Source: Anthracocystis setariae (taxonomy: Eukaryota; Basidiomycota; Ustilaginomycetes; Ustilaginales; Ustilaginaceae). Taken from it: a DNA stretch of 64,000 bases. Made by a program: the position numbers and the translations under genes. Shown piece after piece: positions 48,666 through 58,454 of the stretch (position 1 is the first letter of the stretch; each line of letters begins with the position of its first letter). A model generated the notes under the pieces. It was not told where the DNA came from. It saw only the letters and a list, made by a program, of their open reading frames with translations, and ran no database searches. The stretch lies in NCBI GenBank assembly GCA_928724745.1, contig CAKMXJ010000005.1, positions 620,001 to 684,000 on the forward strand. The letters run 5' to 3'.

Positions 48666-49162
48666 GCGTCGACTTGAATCACGCCTTGTACATCTGTCAT
48701 CTCGTCCATGAGGCTTGACCTGGAGCTTAGATTATTACGTGTCTTCGGTGTCACTCAGAAATCCTCCCTCCACGAATATAAACCAATGTTTGAAGTTATC
48801 CTCGTTTTCTGAATGTGCCTGTGACCTCTTACTGTGCAAAGCCGCGCTCATGATGATGTGTCGCGGCCAGAACCTGGCCAGTGTGCACTTTTTTCCTTAC
48901 ACTCGCAATCAACAACCGCGGCGCTCTCGGCCCGCGCGCTTCAAGGTCACGAGGGTTTCGATGAGGTTTTCAGTGCTGTACTCACTCTTCCCAAGACTCG
49001 CCCCGAGATCAGTATCCCACCAGAAAGAAAACCTTCCCACGCACACGATGACGCCGTGATTCTGTGGCACCGAGACCACGTCGGCATGGTTCTTCTGCAA
49101 GAAGATACGTTCGTTGCATTACAGGCGTACGTATCTACACGATTTGGTGGCCGAAAGCATAC
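48666..49162. other. convergent intergenic region
   Basis: 3' flanks of atp2 (+) and the XPF gene (-). Overlapping ORFs of about 110 codons at 48715-49166 have no support. Confidence 0.55.
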
Positions 49163-52100
49163 TTAAAGACCTCTCTCGATGAACCGGATGAGTTGCCGTG
49201 CTGGCTCGATGCCAATCAATTCGCCTAGGTCCTCCTGTGACATGTCGCAGAGATCCGAGATGTCACGTACTTGACTCATGATGTACCGGAAGTTCTTCGT
49301 GTTGACTCCAGGCAGAGATCGGAGTACGTCTTGTGGTCCTAAATTGAAGGAATGCTCGCTTGACGATTGCCACTCTGCACGCCTGACCAGTTCGCTAGTC
49401 GCGTTGCCTTCCGATTCTAGCACATCGTCCAGCCCAACCAAAGCCACCTTCGCTGCGTCTGGCTCGTCGAAATTTTGCTTGAGGTCGGCAAAGATGTCAG
49501 ACGTCGCATAGGGCGAGCTCGACCAGATGATTCGTAGTCTCGGAAATGCAGAGGTGAGCAAGACGAGCTTAGCTTGCAGATCGAGCTCTGAAGTTGTAGA
49601 CCGTCCGATCGGTCTTCCATCGCTCGTCGAAGTGAAGGAAAAGGATTTGTCCTGATCGAACTCGATCAGCAGGATCGGATGTTGGTAGTGAACGCACATC
49701 AGCTCGCATTGTGTATAAAGACGGCCTGAGTTAAAACTTTGTATCAAGTCAGTAAGACTCTTACGCTCGACGCACATGGTCGGGGTCAAGACATAGTCAC
49801 CAACTTGCAACGTGCAAGGGATAACCTGGATGTCGGCAGCATGCAACATGGAAGGCAAGCTCGAGCGGAATTCGCGCATATCAACAATGATCCTGGGCGG
49901 CTCGGCAGTAGCTGATCGCTGGCCTCCCGCGATACGGCTGCTAACAGTACGCAAGAATCTCTGGTTCGCGTCCTCGGCGATTGGTCGCCCATCTGCAGAC
50001 AAAGGCAGGGCCATCATCGATTTCTCGCGGATGAGCCTCTCGAAAGACTCCTTTTCTCTTCGAAGCGCGCTGAGGTATCTCTGTTCCTCCACAGAGTCAG
50101 CGTAGATCAAGAAATAGACTCGTACACCCACCCCAGGATTGGTGCTGCGATACACCTCAACCCTTCGAACGAATGCCGGGTCCGGATCATACATGATCAC
50201 AAATCGCGGCCGTAATTCTTGCAAGACTTTGTCGTCCTGGTCGCCGCGATACGACCGGACTACCACCAGATTTTCCATGCTCAACATCCCAAAGAAGGCG
50301 TCGAACTCGATTTCGTCGATATCATCAGAAACCTGTTCGGCATCGATGGACCCATCATTCATAGAGTCGCCGTTTTCGTCGGCATTCATACCGGACGCTA
50401 TGCTGTTGCATCAACACGACATCATCCAGTAACCAGTTTGTCAGCGGCGCAATCACCCTCGAGTAGACACTGCCGACTTGAACTTACAAATCAGATACCT
50501 GAGCAGCCTCGGCCTGAAACGTAGCCTGTCCAGCCGCGTCCGTGGCACTGCTGAATCTTCCCGCGGCATGCTGAGCCGAGGATCCGCCACGTTGCCGGCG
50601 TCTCTTATTTCCGCTGCTTTGCAGTCCTTTCTGGTAAGCCTGCTTTCGTTTCAGCGCCTCGTTGATGGGTCCGCGATGAGGAGATGACCCAGCTGTGGTT
50701 CTCAGCCCTTCACGCGACTCAGCCTGTTGCGGCTCTGACCCTTGCTCCGCGCCAAGCTTGCCCAAGCCTCCCTTCCACATGAAGTACGAGCGCAAAAGAC
50801 GTTGCATCAATTTTCGCCCCGGCTCGCCTTTGGGGCATTCGTCCATAGTTGCTATGATCTGCCGGAGCTGCACGCTGGTCCTCTCGGACTCGCACATGAT
50901 CAAGATGGTGTTACATGCTCCAGAATCTGTTGCGAAGCGAGACCTTTGTCAGCAATGTCTATGAAAAAGGACGAAACGACCGAACAAACTTACCGGATTC
51001 GTCTACGGTGAAGTGAATCTCCTGTTCCACCTCGTCAAGTACTTCTTGCAACAGCTGCCATTTGGGATTCTCCTCAAGCACAGGCTCCACCTCAGGGGGT
51101 ATCACGCCACCTGTACGATTCGAGGACCTCGACCAATTCTCGCCCTCCGCTTGCCGGAGCGCCTCTTCGTCATCTGCGTACTCCTGATCTCCTGTGATGG
51201 GAAGTGGCTGTGCCTTAGCTTCGTCCCACATGTAGACTCGTCTTTTCGCTTCGTGAAATATGACATTGGCAGCATCCATGAAGAGCCATGCCGATTGATT
51301 CTGACGGACTGCGCCCTTGGCAGTCGTTGTACTTGATGCCAAGATCGTTTCCAGGTACGAGTTGAAGGTAACACTATCGTAAGTTAGAAGGTAGCTGTCA
51401 AGAGCGAATGACAACGGTGAAGGAGAAACAAGGCCTTTTCAGTAAGAGGTACTTCGACACAGATAGCAGTGAGCCGGGTGAGAGAGGCAACTTACTTGAG
51501 CAGGTTGCGCAGCGTCGTAAGATCACCAACGAGCTGTTTCGTCTTTGCGCTGACCCGATGCCAGACTGGATCGAGCTGCCTCCTTACCATCACATCAAAA
51601 GCCCGAAATATGGCATGTTCGATGGAGAAATCGTCTGTTTCAACCTGTAACATCGCAGAGAGACATGATTGTCAGTCAAGGGAGAGGTTAGCGCTCGCGA
51701 GCCTGCCGTCCCACAGCCGAAGCTGCGATGTCTAGCTCACATTCGCATTCCCACGTTTGAGCTCCGATAAGGAAGCATCCAAACACTCGATGATCGCGGT
51801 CTGTATGTTACGCATGGAGCGACTCAAGGGCTGGTGTAACTCGATGACATCGGCTTTTCGTTGACCCAGATCCTTGTTCGTCTGCTGATGGAAACGTGGC
51901 CAAAGTTCGACTTTCCTAATACGTAGTTGAGAGAGTACTGTCTGCAATGGACTTATGCCCATTGTAAAATGCTCTGGGTTGTCCGAAAAGGCCTTGAGAA
52001 AGCCTTCCTTGTTCTCTTGCCGATAGATTCTCGCGATAAAGGCTTCTACAGAGGTCGGGGTCACTTTCTCTGCATGTAGCACGATCAGCCCTGTTATGAG

Positions 52101-52499
52101 ACCAGTTGGTATCCTCTTGCTGAGCATGTCTACCACGAGGATGCGCGACGTGATACTCATGATGCCTCCTGACAGATACATTTCCGACCTTTGCTTGGCG
52201 GGCATTTCGTGATGGATAGCGCGGAGGCCTGGCTTGCGGATACCCAAAGTCGTCAGCTCCTCTCCAATTCCGCTCTCCTCCTCGGAGGTGGCATTGACCA
52301 AGATGACAAGACTTTGTGGGGAGTCGTAGATGCGTAGAATTGTGCTCACGATCCGACGGAGACCAAGGCCACGCGCGAGGATGACTAACGCGTCACCTTC
52401 GTCCGGGCTATCATCTTCTGCGGGTATGAGTGATTTGACGATCTGGCAGTGAAACGGCAGCAGTCCAGCTCTCCGAAGGATATCTTTATGGGCGACCAT
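49163..52499 (-). CDS. XPF/Rad1-type structure-specific DNA repair endonuclease
   Basis: Catalytic half of the XPF-ERCC1 (yeast Rad1-Rad10) nuclease, cutting 5' of bulky lesions and crosslinks; nuclear. Five exons: 52499-51741, 51644-51496, 51394-50994, 50926-50488 and 50402-49163, all with GTAAGT or GTGAGC donors and in-phase joins, give 995 residues. The N-terminal disused helicase-like region starts L-L-P-F-H-C-Q-I and L-A-R-G-L-G-L-R-R, as in XPF, and L-R-N-L-L-N-Y-L-L-T-Y-D spans the exon 2/3 joint. The nuclease domain carries V-E-R-K-S-L-T-D-L-I near 790 (ERKxxxD, intact). The tandem helix-hairpin-helix at about 930-995 (L-R-S-L-P-G-V-N) binds ERCC1/Rad10. With brh2 and chl1 it is the third repair-related gene here. 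Confidence 0.92.
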
Positions 52500-52682
52500 C
52501 GCTTGATCCGGCGTCCGTGACGGCCGTCGTGTCGGGTGGTCGGTGGGGATGATAGTCAGTTAGGGAAGTGAGAATCGCATGTCTGGCTCAGTTCATATGG
52601 ACTCATGACTCCGCATTGTGGAGGTCTCAGGGTCCTTTCCGAATTCCGATCTCTGGATTCTTCGCAACTCCCTGTGACTTAC
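52500..52682. other. XPF gene upstream flank
   Basis: Short promoter-side region that meets the LTR repeat at 52683, so the XPF promoter abuts the transposon island. Confidence 0.5.
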
Positions 52683-53180
52683 TGTTAAGCGCCAAGGGTC
52701 TGACAACCTCCTGACTGTGCAGTGCGGCATGCGCAGTGTGTGAGGCTTGGGCTTGCAGGAGTGTGGCAGGAGTGGTGGCCACAAGAGTCACCAAGCACAA
52801 TTCTGAGGGCAACGGTTCTACTGTTGGGTCTGATATTCACTATTACTCTGGGTAACTAAGAATACAGTTGATGAGGGGACAAAAGGGGTGTAGCATGTGG
52901 CTCACGCCTTATAAGGCCTTGCGCATGGCATGTGGTGCATGCCTCCTCCAGAATGCATGCACAGCGCGCAACCTCACCACATGACCACAAGTGGTGGACC
53001 TCTTTGATGGGGTATTGCGCAGCGCAGCCCCTTCTCACAGGGCAACACGTGGCGCACTTTCTCACCCACAGTGTAACAATTGGCGCATCCCCATTGATAG
53101 TACAATGGGTGGTGTGCCCCTTCCCTGGCGCGGCCGCCTGGCAGCACCCTGATACAGCACTGGCCGGGACTCCCTGCCCC
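52683..53180 (+). repeat. LTR copy 1, CpG-depleted
   Basis: Homologous to 56469-56973. Both start TGTTAAGCGCCAAGGGTCTG, and they share aacggttcta, gttgggtctgatattc, ctaagaatac and ccttataagg. Differences are mostly CpG in copy 2 against TpG or CpA here. The right boundary is approximate, as similarity fades near 53180. Confidence 0.75.
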
Positions 53181-54320
53181 TGTTGAATAGTTAAAAGGTT
53201 TTTATTACAAATCAAAGCGTTGGATTGGCAATGGGGTTGTTGATCTGAGCACAACACTAGGTACAGGGAGCACATCTGTGAGGAGGTGCGTTTATTGCCA
53301 TCAAGGTGGAGTGTATTGCTTTGATTGTGTAATTGAACTTCCGTCACAGCCTCACAGTTGTTGTACCTGTGGCCTAGTAGCAGTGAAGGTTGTCAATGTA
53401 CTTGTACTTATAACTAATGGCGCAGGGGTAGCTCAGTTGTCCTTGAGGAACGCAAAGGATATGTCTTGAGAGATGTGATGGAATTGATGGTGAGTGTGAG
53501 TAGCTTGCCATTGAGGTGACTTGTGTAGATATTGGGGGAAGTGAGATTTGATTTGATAATTGGCAAACATTGACTAGGGTACATCAAGTGCTACTTATAT
53601 GCATGATGGGACTACAAAATATTCTTCTCAGTGTCAATGTTTGCCATACAGACTCCATACATTGCCCATTGGGCATTGACTTGAAGTTGTGGTCACCTTG
53701 ACATCAAGACCTTGACATCAAGGGATGCAACCTTGCGGGGTATCTCAAATAGCTTGCTGGCGTTTCCTGCCAGTTGCCATCAAGTCTGGAACCTTGCCAT
53801 CAAGGTTGAGTCCAGACTCCCCCAGGGATGCCAGAAGCCTAGGCCCCTTGGCATCCCCAACATGTTGGATGTTGGGACCATGGGAGTCACCAAGTATGGG
53901 TCTGTGGATCATGGAACAGGAGTGAAAGCACCTCGCCAGCAAGGTGCTTTTAGTCAAATCCGCATGTTGTTATGCTCCTGGGGCCTGAGAGCCTTGGAAC
54001 GTGGTTGTGCATCTGTATTGCGGTCAGGGGTGAGGTACCGGGTGTTGCTCCCGGGATCATTGCCAAGATAGCGGAGCGGGAGAGCGGGAGATTGGGAGAA
54101 GGTCTTATATTCCACCTACTATAGTGAGTAAGATAAAATACAATCGACATCCTGTTGTGAGTGTGATGGGATCTAGCCGTGAGATTATGTGGCCTCCCGG
54201 ATACCCCCCAGGAGATGCCGCAGTCTAACCCAATCCCCAATCCAGGACTATATTGGGGGGGACTACCCACGCCCAGGTTAATACTAAAACCAATCACTAA
54301 CCCTCCCGATATTCCTATTC
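53181..54320. other. CpG-poor repeat-derived stretch, no gene
   Basis: No supported gene. CpG is scarce (about seven in 53181-53700) while TpG and CpA are common. Short recurrences of ccatcaagg and cttgacatcaag occur at 53297, 53693-53720 and 53776-53805. Probably degraded transposon interior. Confidence 0.5.
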
Positions 54321-54322
54321 AT

Positions 54323-54770
54323 AACAACTGCCAGGAGTCCCCAACTCACTGCAGAAGAACTACAGTATCTCCAGTGAGTTTTGGGGAACTCCAATCAGAT
54401 CTCAAGGTTCAACCCAAGAGATACAAAAGACAGTTCAGCCTATCAGGGCAAGCTGAATCAGGGAACTCCTGGAAGGACATGGGTCGCCTACCGGGAGTCA
54501 CACAAAGACATGACTTGCACAGTGGGATTCAGACTAGCCTCCAGGCAGGTCACCACTGTACAAGAAGAAGGAATGTAGGGTCTCCAGGGAGACCTGGGGA
54601 CCCCCCTACTCATGTATATAAACTTAGTTGCCCACTGCCTCCGCTGGTAAGGTCAACTTGTCCAAACAGAGAAATAGATCTCACAGAAGAACAACAAGTC
54701 TGCTGGGATTCATTGAAAAGGATCCAACCCAGCCACTTAGCGCAAGACCAAAACTCGCGATCTACTCGTG
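54323..54770 (+). repeat. LTR-like repeat, copy A of an inverted pair
   Basis: Matches the reverse complement of about 55300-55925 once the MITE inside that copy is removed. Shared blocks include cagaagaactac.gtatctcc, gtcac.caaagacatgact, caccactg.acaagaagaag, ctcatgtatataa and aaggtcaacttgtcca. A tatataa box inside it fits an LTR promoter. Confidence 0.7.
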
Positions 54771-55299
54771 GTTGCTCTTTGGACCAAAATAAAGCGAAAT
54801 CCGTTCCGCAGCCAAAGGTTTCTCTTTTTTGGGATGTTGGGTCTCATGATATCTTCCATAATCACATGAATCTGACCGAAAGCAAATCAGCCTTCGTTTA
54901 AAATAAAGGTAACAGCAGATGAACATGTGCTTTAGAAAAAAGAAAAATACGAGACTCATTCGTGATTCGTCAAGCCAGGTGAGGAACTACACTCCCTGCC
55001 CGCTCAGCGCAGCCGAGAGCAAGGGGATTTCGGTACACTATGAGACACTCGTCTCCGAGCTTACTCGTTCACGATCCATTCATAACAGCATCACGCTAAC
55101 AACAGCGCTTTACCTTTTTTTTGTTTTTTTTGTTTTTTTTTTTTTTTTTGTTTTGCTTGTTTGCTTGACAAGTTCGACCTTGTTTTTTAAAGTGGGGTTC
55201 CATTTGTTTTTCATTTCCTTGGTTCCGCTACGGAGAAGAGAGCATCCATGCTGCAAATATGACGACCAAAACACAAAAGGAGATGCGATGTATTAGTAT
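54771..55299. other. spacer between inverted LTR-like copies
   Basis: No gene. T-rich run at 55110-55150. May be a remnant of element interior. Confidence 0.45.
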
Positions 55300-55925
55300 T
55301 AGCGGGGTTTAGTCTTGCGCTTTGTGGCTAAAGTGGATTCTTCAAGATATCCCGGCAGACTCGTTGTTCTACTGTGAGATATATTTCTCTGAATGGACAA
55401 GTTGACCTTACCGGCAAGGCGGTGGGCAACTGAGCTTATATACATGAGTCGGGTGGTCTCCAGGTCTCCCTAGAGACCCTACGTTCCTTCTTCTTGTGCA
55501 GTGGTGATCTGCCTAGAGGTTAATCTGCAATCCACTGTACGAGTCATGTCTTTGCGTGACTTCCGGTGGGTGACCTACGTCCTTCCGGAAGTTTCCTGAG
55601 TCCGCTCGCTCTGATAGTCACATCGAAAAAAGCGGAAAGTTGAGTCCGCGAACCCACCCACTCACCCACCCGCGGTGGTTGCTGGGGGGGTTACACCCCG
55701 GAACCACCCCCGAACCACCCCGGGTGGGTTCGCAGTGAACCCAACCCGGGTGGGTGAGAGGGTGGGTTCGGGGACTCAACTTTCCGCTTTTTACGATGTG
55801 AGTGCAAGCAGACCTTTGTGTCTCTCGGATTTTGAGCCTCAAGAGCTGATTGGAGGTTTCCGCTACTCACTGGAGATACCGTAGTTCTTCCGCAGTGAAT
55901 TGGGGACTACCGGCAGTCCAGTGGT
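55300..55925 (-). repeat. LTR-like repeat, copy B, interrupted by a MITE
   Basis: Minus-strand partner of 54323-54770. It is split at 55618-55801 by a foldback element; similarity to copy A resumes on both sides (ctgatag side and gagacacaaag side). The target duplication is not clear. Confidence 0.7.
55618..55801. mobile_element. foldback MITE, 184 bp
   Basis: Terminal inverted repeats of about 30 bases: 55618-55647 begins tcacatcgaaaaaagcgg and 55772-55801 ends ccgctttttacgatgtga, differing by a single base near the ends. The interior is itself palindromic, with repeated gggtgggttcg/cgaacccaccc. No coding capacity. It needs a transposase from elsewhere. Confidence 0.8.
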
Positions 55926-56334
55926 TGTCTGTCGATCCTGTTGGCTGCATGCGTTACTGGCAGCGAGAATTACTGCCGTGCTTGACTCTTGGTCAAAAAG
56001 ATATTCAACCGCCAGGCCCGTCGGCCTCCATGCAGTTTATTCCTGCGTATGGCCGATTGGGAAGGTGTAACCCCAGTCGCCGATATACTAAATTCATAAT
56101 ATTCATCACCAACGTGTGTCACAATTATCTATGACAAAATGAGTCTGGAAATACGATGTAAATGCCGTTCTTGACAAATCATAAATCGTGAATGGCAAAA
56201 ACATGATGTTGAACATCAAAATTAGAGGAAAGTGAATATGGTTAGCCTACAACTTTTTCTTTTCAAACCCGGACTGCTTGGGGACCTCACCCAAGCAGCC
56301 AATTCTCCGGGACGGGGTGCTTCGCCATCCCACC
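55926..56334. other. unassigned transposon-island sequence
   Basis: No gene or repeat relation found in the window. Confidence 0.4.
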
Positions 56335-56410
56335 TCAAAGCCACCCGGGGTGGGTGAGGGGGTGGGTTTGCGGTCTCAGCTTTCGTTTTTTACGATGTGA
56401 ATGCAAATTT
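56335..56410. mobile_element. truncated second copy of the foldback MITE
   Basis: Right end only: ggtgggtgagggggtgggtt, then ctcagctttcgttttttacgatgtga, closely matching the right end of the element at 55618-55801. The left end is not visible. Confidence 0.6.
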
Positions 56411-56468
56411 GAATCCAGTAATTCATGAAGCCAGCTTGTCTGGCTCGCCTGGCTCCTGAGGAGCCAGC

Positions 56469-56973
56469 TGTTAAGCGCCAAGGGTCTGACAACCTCCTGA
56501 CTGTGCGGCGTGGCACGCGATGCGCGAGGCTTGGGCTTGAGAGCGCGTGGCGGGAGTGGTGGCCACGAGAGTCACCGAGCACGATCCTGAGGTTAACGGT
56601 TCTACCGTTGGGTCTGATATTCGCTATTACTCAAGGTAACTAAGAATACAATCGACGATGGACTACAGGAGGGCGGCGCGCGGTTTCCCCCTTATAAGGC
56701 ATCATGCGTGCCACGCGGCGCGCGCCCCCTCCTGGGACGCGTGGGCCGCGCGCGACCTCAACTCGCGACACCTGGGGTGGACCCCTGTGTTGAGCACTAC
56801 ACGGCGCGCTCCCGTCTTCGGGGGGCGACGCGCGGCGCGCCCCTCCATTCACAGAACATCCCGCGCGGCGCGCTCCTAATGGCCTATGCTGCGCGGCACG
56901 CTCACTCTCCTACACGGCCTTTGGCCAGTGTTCCGGTGGCGCGCTGGCTGGGAACATCTGTCCAGTCGTAACA
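56469..56973 (+). repeat. LTR copy 2, CpG-rich, TGTTA...TAACA
   Basis: 505 bases with inverted 5-base termini TGTTA/TAACA, as expected for an LTR. Very GC- and CpG-rich (many gcgcgc stretches), with a ccttataagg motif that could be a promoter. It is followed by a spliced gag-like gene, consistent with a 5' LTR; a primer-binding site was not identified. Confidence 0.7.
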
Positions 56974-57250
56974 TTACCCCCCCGCCTCGGGGTGCGCGCA
57001 CTCCGGAGCGCGCAGGCCCACCGGCCGTGGTGGGCGAAAGTGGTCCCCAGAATTTTCCATTTGTGGGGCGTGGCGCGAGCGCACGCGTCGATCACCGGGC
57101 GCACACAAAGCGTTGCGCAATGGGGCTCAGCCTCATTTGGGGTGTTGCGGCTCGCAATGGCTGACTTACGGGGGTCTACCTTTCTGCTTCTCTCCACCAT
57201 CCGACTACCCCTCGACCCCCACGCTGGGTCACCAAGAAAACTGGACGACC
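56974..57250 (+). other. leader between LTR copy 2 and gag-like gene
   Basis: GC-rich untranslated leader of the putative element. No tRNA-complementary primer site recognised. Confidence 0.4.
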
Positions 57251-58019
57251 ATGACCTCCAACAGTGAGTATGGGCACGTTCTGAGGTACGGCGCCGGCGG
57301 TAAGGTGTTGACTGACGCGTAACTTTGAATTTCCCGTTCCTGTGCCTGGCTAGCCGACAAGCCCTCAAGTGAGAAAGCGCGCGCTGAGGCCGAGGCTGCG
57401 TCCACCCTCCGCGCGATCTTGGCCGTGGTCCCCGACCCCCGGGTGGCCAACGACACCACTGCCTCGCCCGCGGCGGTAGCCGTGACCGGGGCCCCGCCAT
57501 CCACAGCCTCTCCGACCGAGGAGACCGGTGAGTGATCTCTTTCCTTGGTGTGTTGACGCGGCACGCATACTGACTCTGACTTTCCCGGCGGGGTTCCACT
57601 ATCTGGCAGCACCCGCAACCACAAGCGCTACGGTAATCGAAATCCCTTCTTCGCCGCCGCCCCAGGCCTGCGACGGCGCTCCTTCCCCCGAGGCTCGCGG
57701 TCAGTCTTCCCCTGAGGCTCGCGATCAAGCGCCTTCTCCCGCCAGCGATCAGGCCGACCAGAGCCAATTCCGTTACCAGGTGTGGGAGGTCCTGCCGTGG
57801 GGCGAGCGGAGCTGCCCCATCGTCGACTCTTTGATGCGCGAGCGCAAGGACCAGCCTATCGGCGATGTCCCTTTCGTCGTACGTCTCATCAAGGCCGCCC
57901 TGGTAGTTAGCGATCCCGACTGCGAGGAGTTCATGGCGCCCTGCTACGCGTTATCAAAGACTAGAAACAGGCGAAGAGTTTTTGTTAAGCTTCTTTGGAT
58001 CAGGCTACTGCTTTGGTAG
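57251..58019 (+). pseudogene. gag-like protein of an LTR element, spliced and truncated
   Basis: Exons 57251-57263, 57354-57527 and 57610-58019 (GTGAGT donors, CTAG and GCAG acceptors, phases consistent) give M-T-S-N-T-D-K-P-S-S followed by an Ala/Pro/Ser-rich region with A-P-S-P-E-A-R-G-Q repeats. Then comes a compact segment (Y-Q-V-W-E-V-L-P-W-G-E-R, V-P-F-V-V-R-L-I-K-A-A) resembling the start of a gag capsid. The sequence changes character near 57955 and the frame ends at 58019, where the gypsy element's 3' end begins, so the gene is probably cut by that insertion. The gag assignment rests mainly on its place after an LTR. Confidence 0.4.
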
Positions 58020-58454
58020 AGAGGTGGTGGTATTAAAACAGGTGGCGACAGCGATGGCTCAGTTTTTGCCATCGCGATCGCGCGCCTAAAAAACTCGGAA
58101 ATCGGAGAATACAAAATGACGAAAAACAAGATCTGAGCTGGAACTAGACGGGTGACAGAGCCCCAAACTAATTAAGGCTCCGTCCTCGGAGTTAATCCGA
58201 TAGCGATGAGGGGAAGGAAAAGGAAAATATGATCGGAATCATGACTGAGAATGAAACCTGGAAACTAGATCGTGACGAACATGTTGGGATAGAAGAAACT
58301 GAAATCGAGGATTATGATGTCGAGATGTTGCCATGATTGAGAGAAAGTTGCCTGAACAGAGATTTGGGCGATAGCGGTGACAAGTTGCTTGGGAATAATG
58401 ACATGGACATTGTGGTGATTGTCGTAGGAAAAGACGTTGTGGTGATGTCGGTGA
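57955..58454 (-). other. presumed 3' LTR region of the gypsy element
   Basis: Non-coding stretch downstream of the pol stop on the minus strand, where the 3' LTR should lie. A TGTTAAGC at 57983 could be an LTR end, but the partner LTR is outside the window, so the bounds are not provable. A purine tract (58206-58229) and a short hairpin ggctccgtcctcggag (58170-58186) are seen. Confidence 0.4.

Noticed and set aside
53421..53450. gtagctcagt resembling a tRNA D-arm
   Set aside because: Flanking bases do not form acceptor or T arms.
54179..54901. 240-codon plus-strand ORF
   Set aside because: Lies across the LTR-like repeat; composition is non-coding and the inverted copy does not keep the frame.
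56910..57767. 285-codon minus-strand Arg-rich ORF
   Set aside because: Produced by extreme GC content; no domain, and the spliced plus-strand gene explains the region better.
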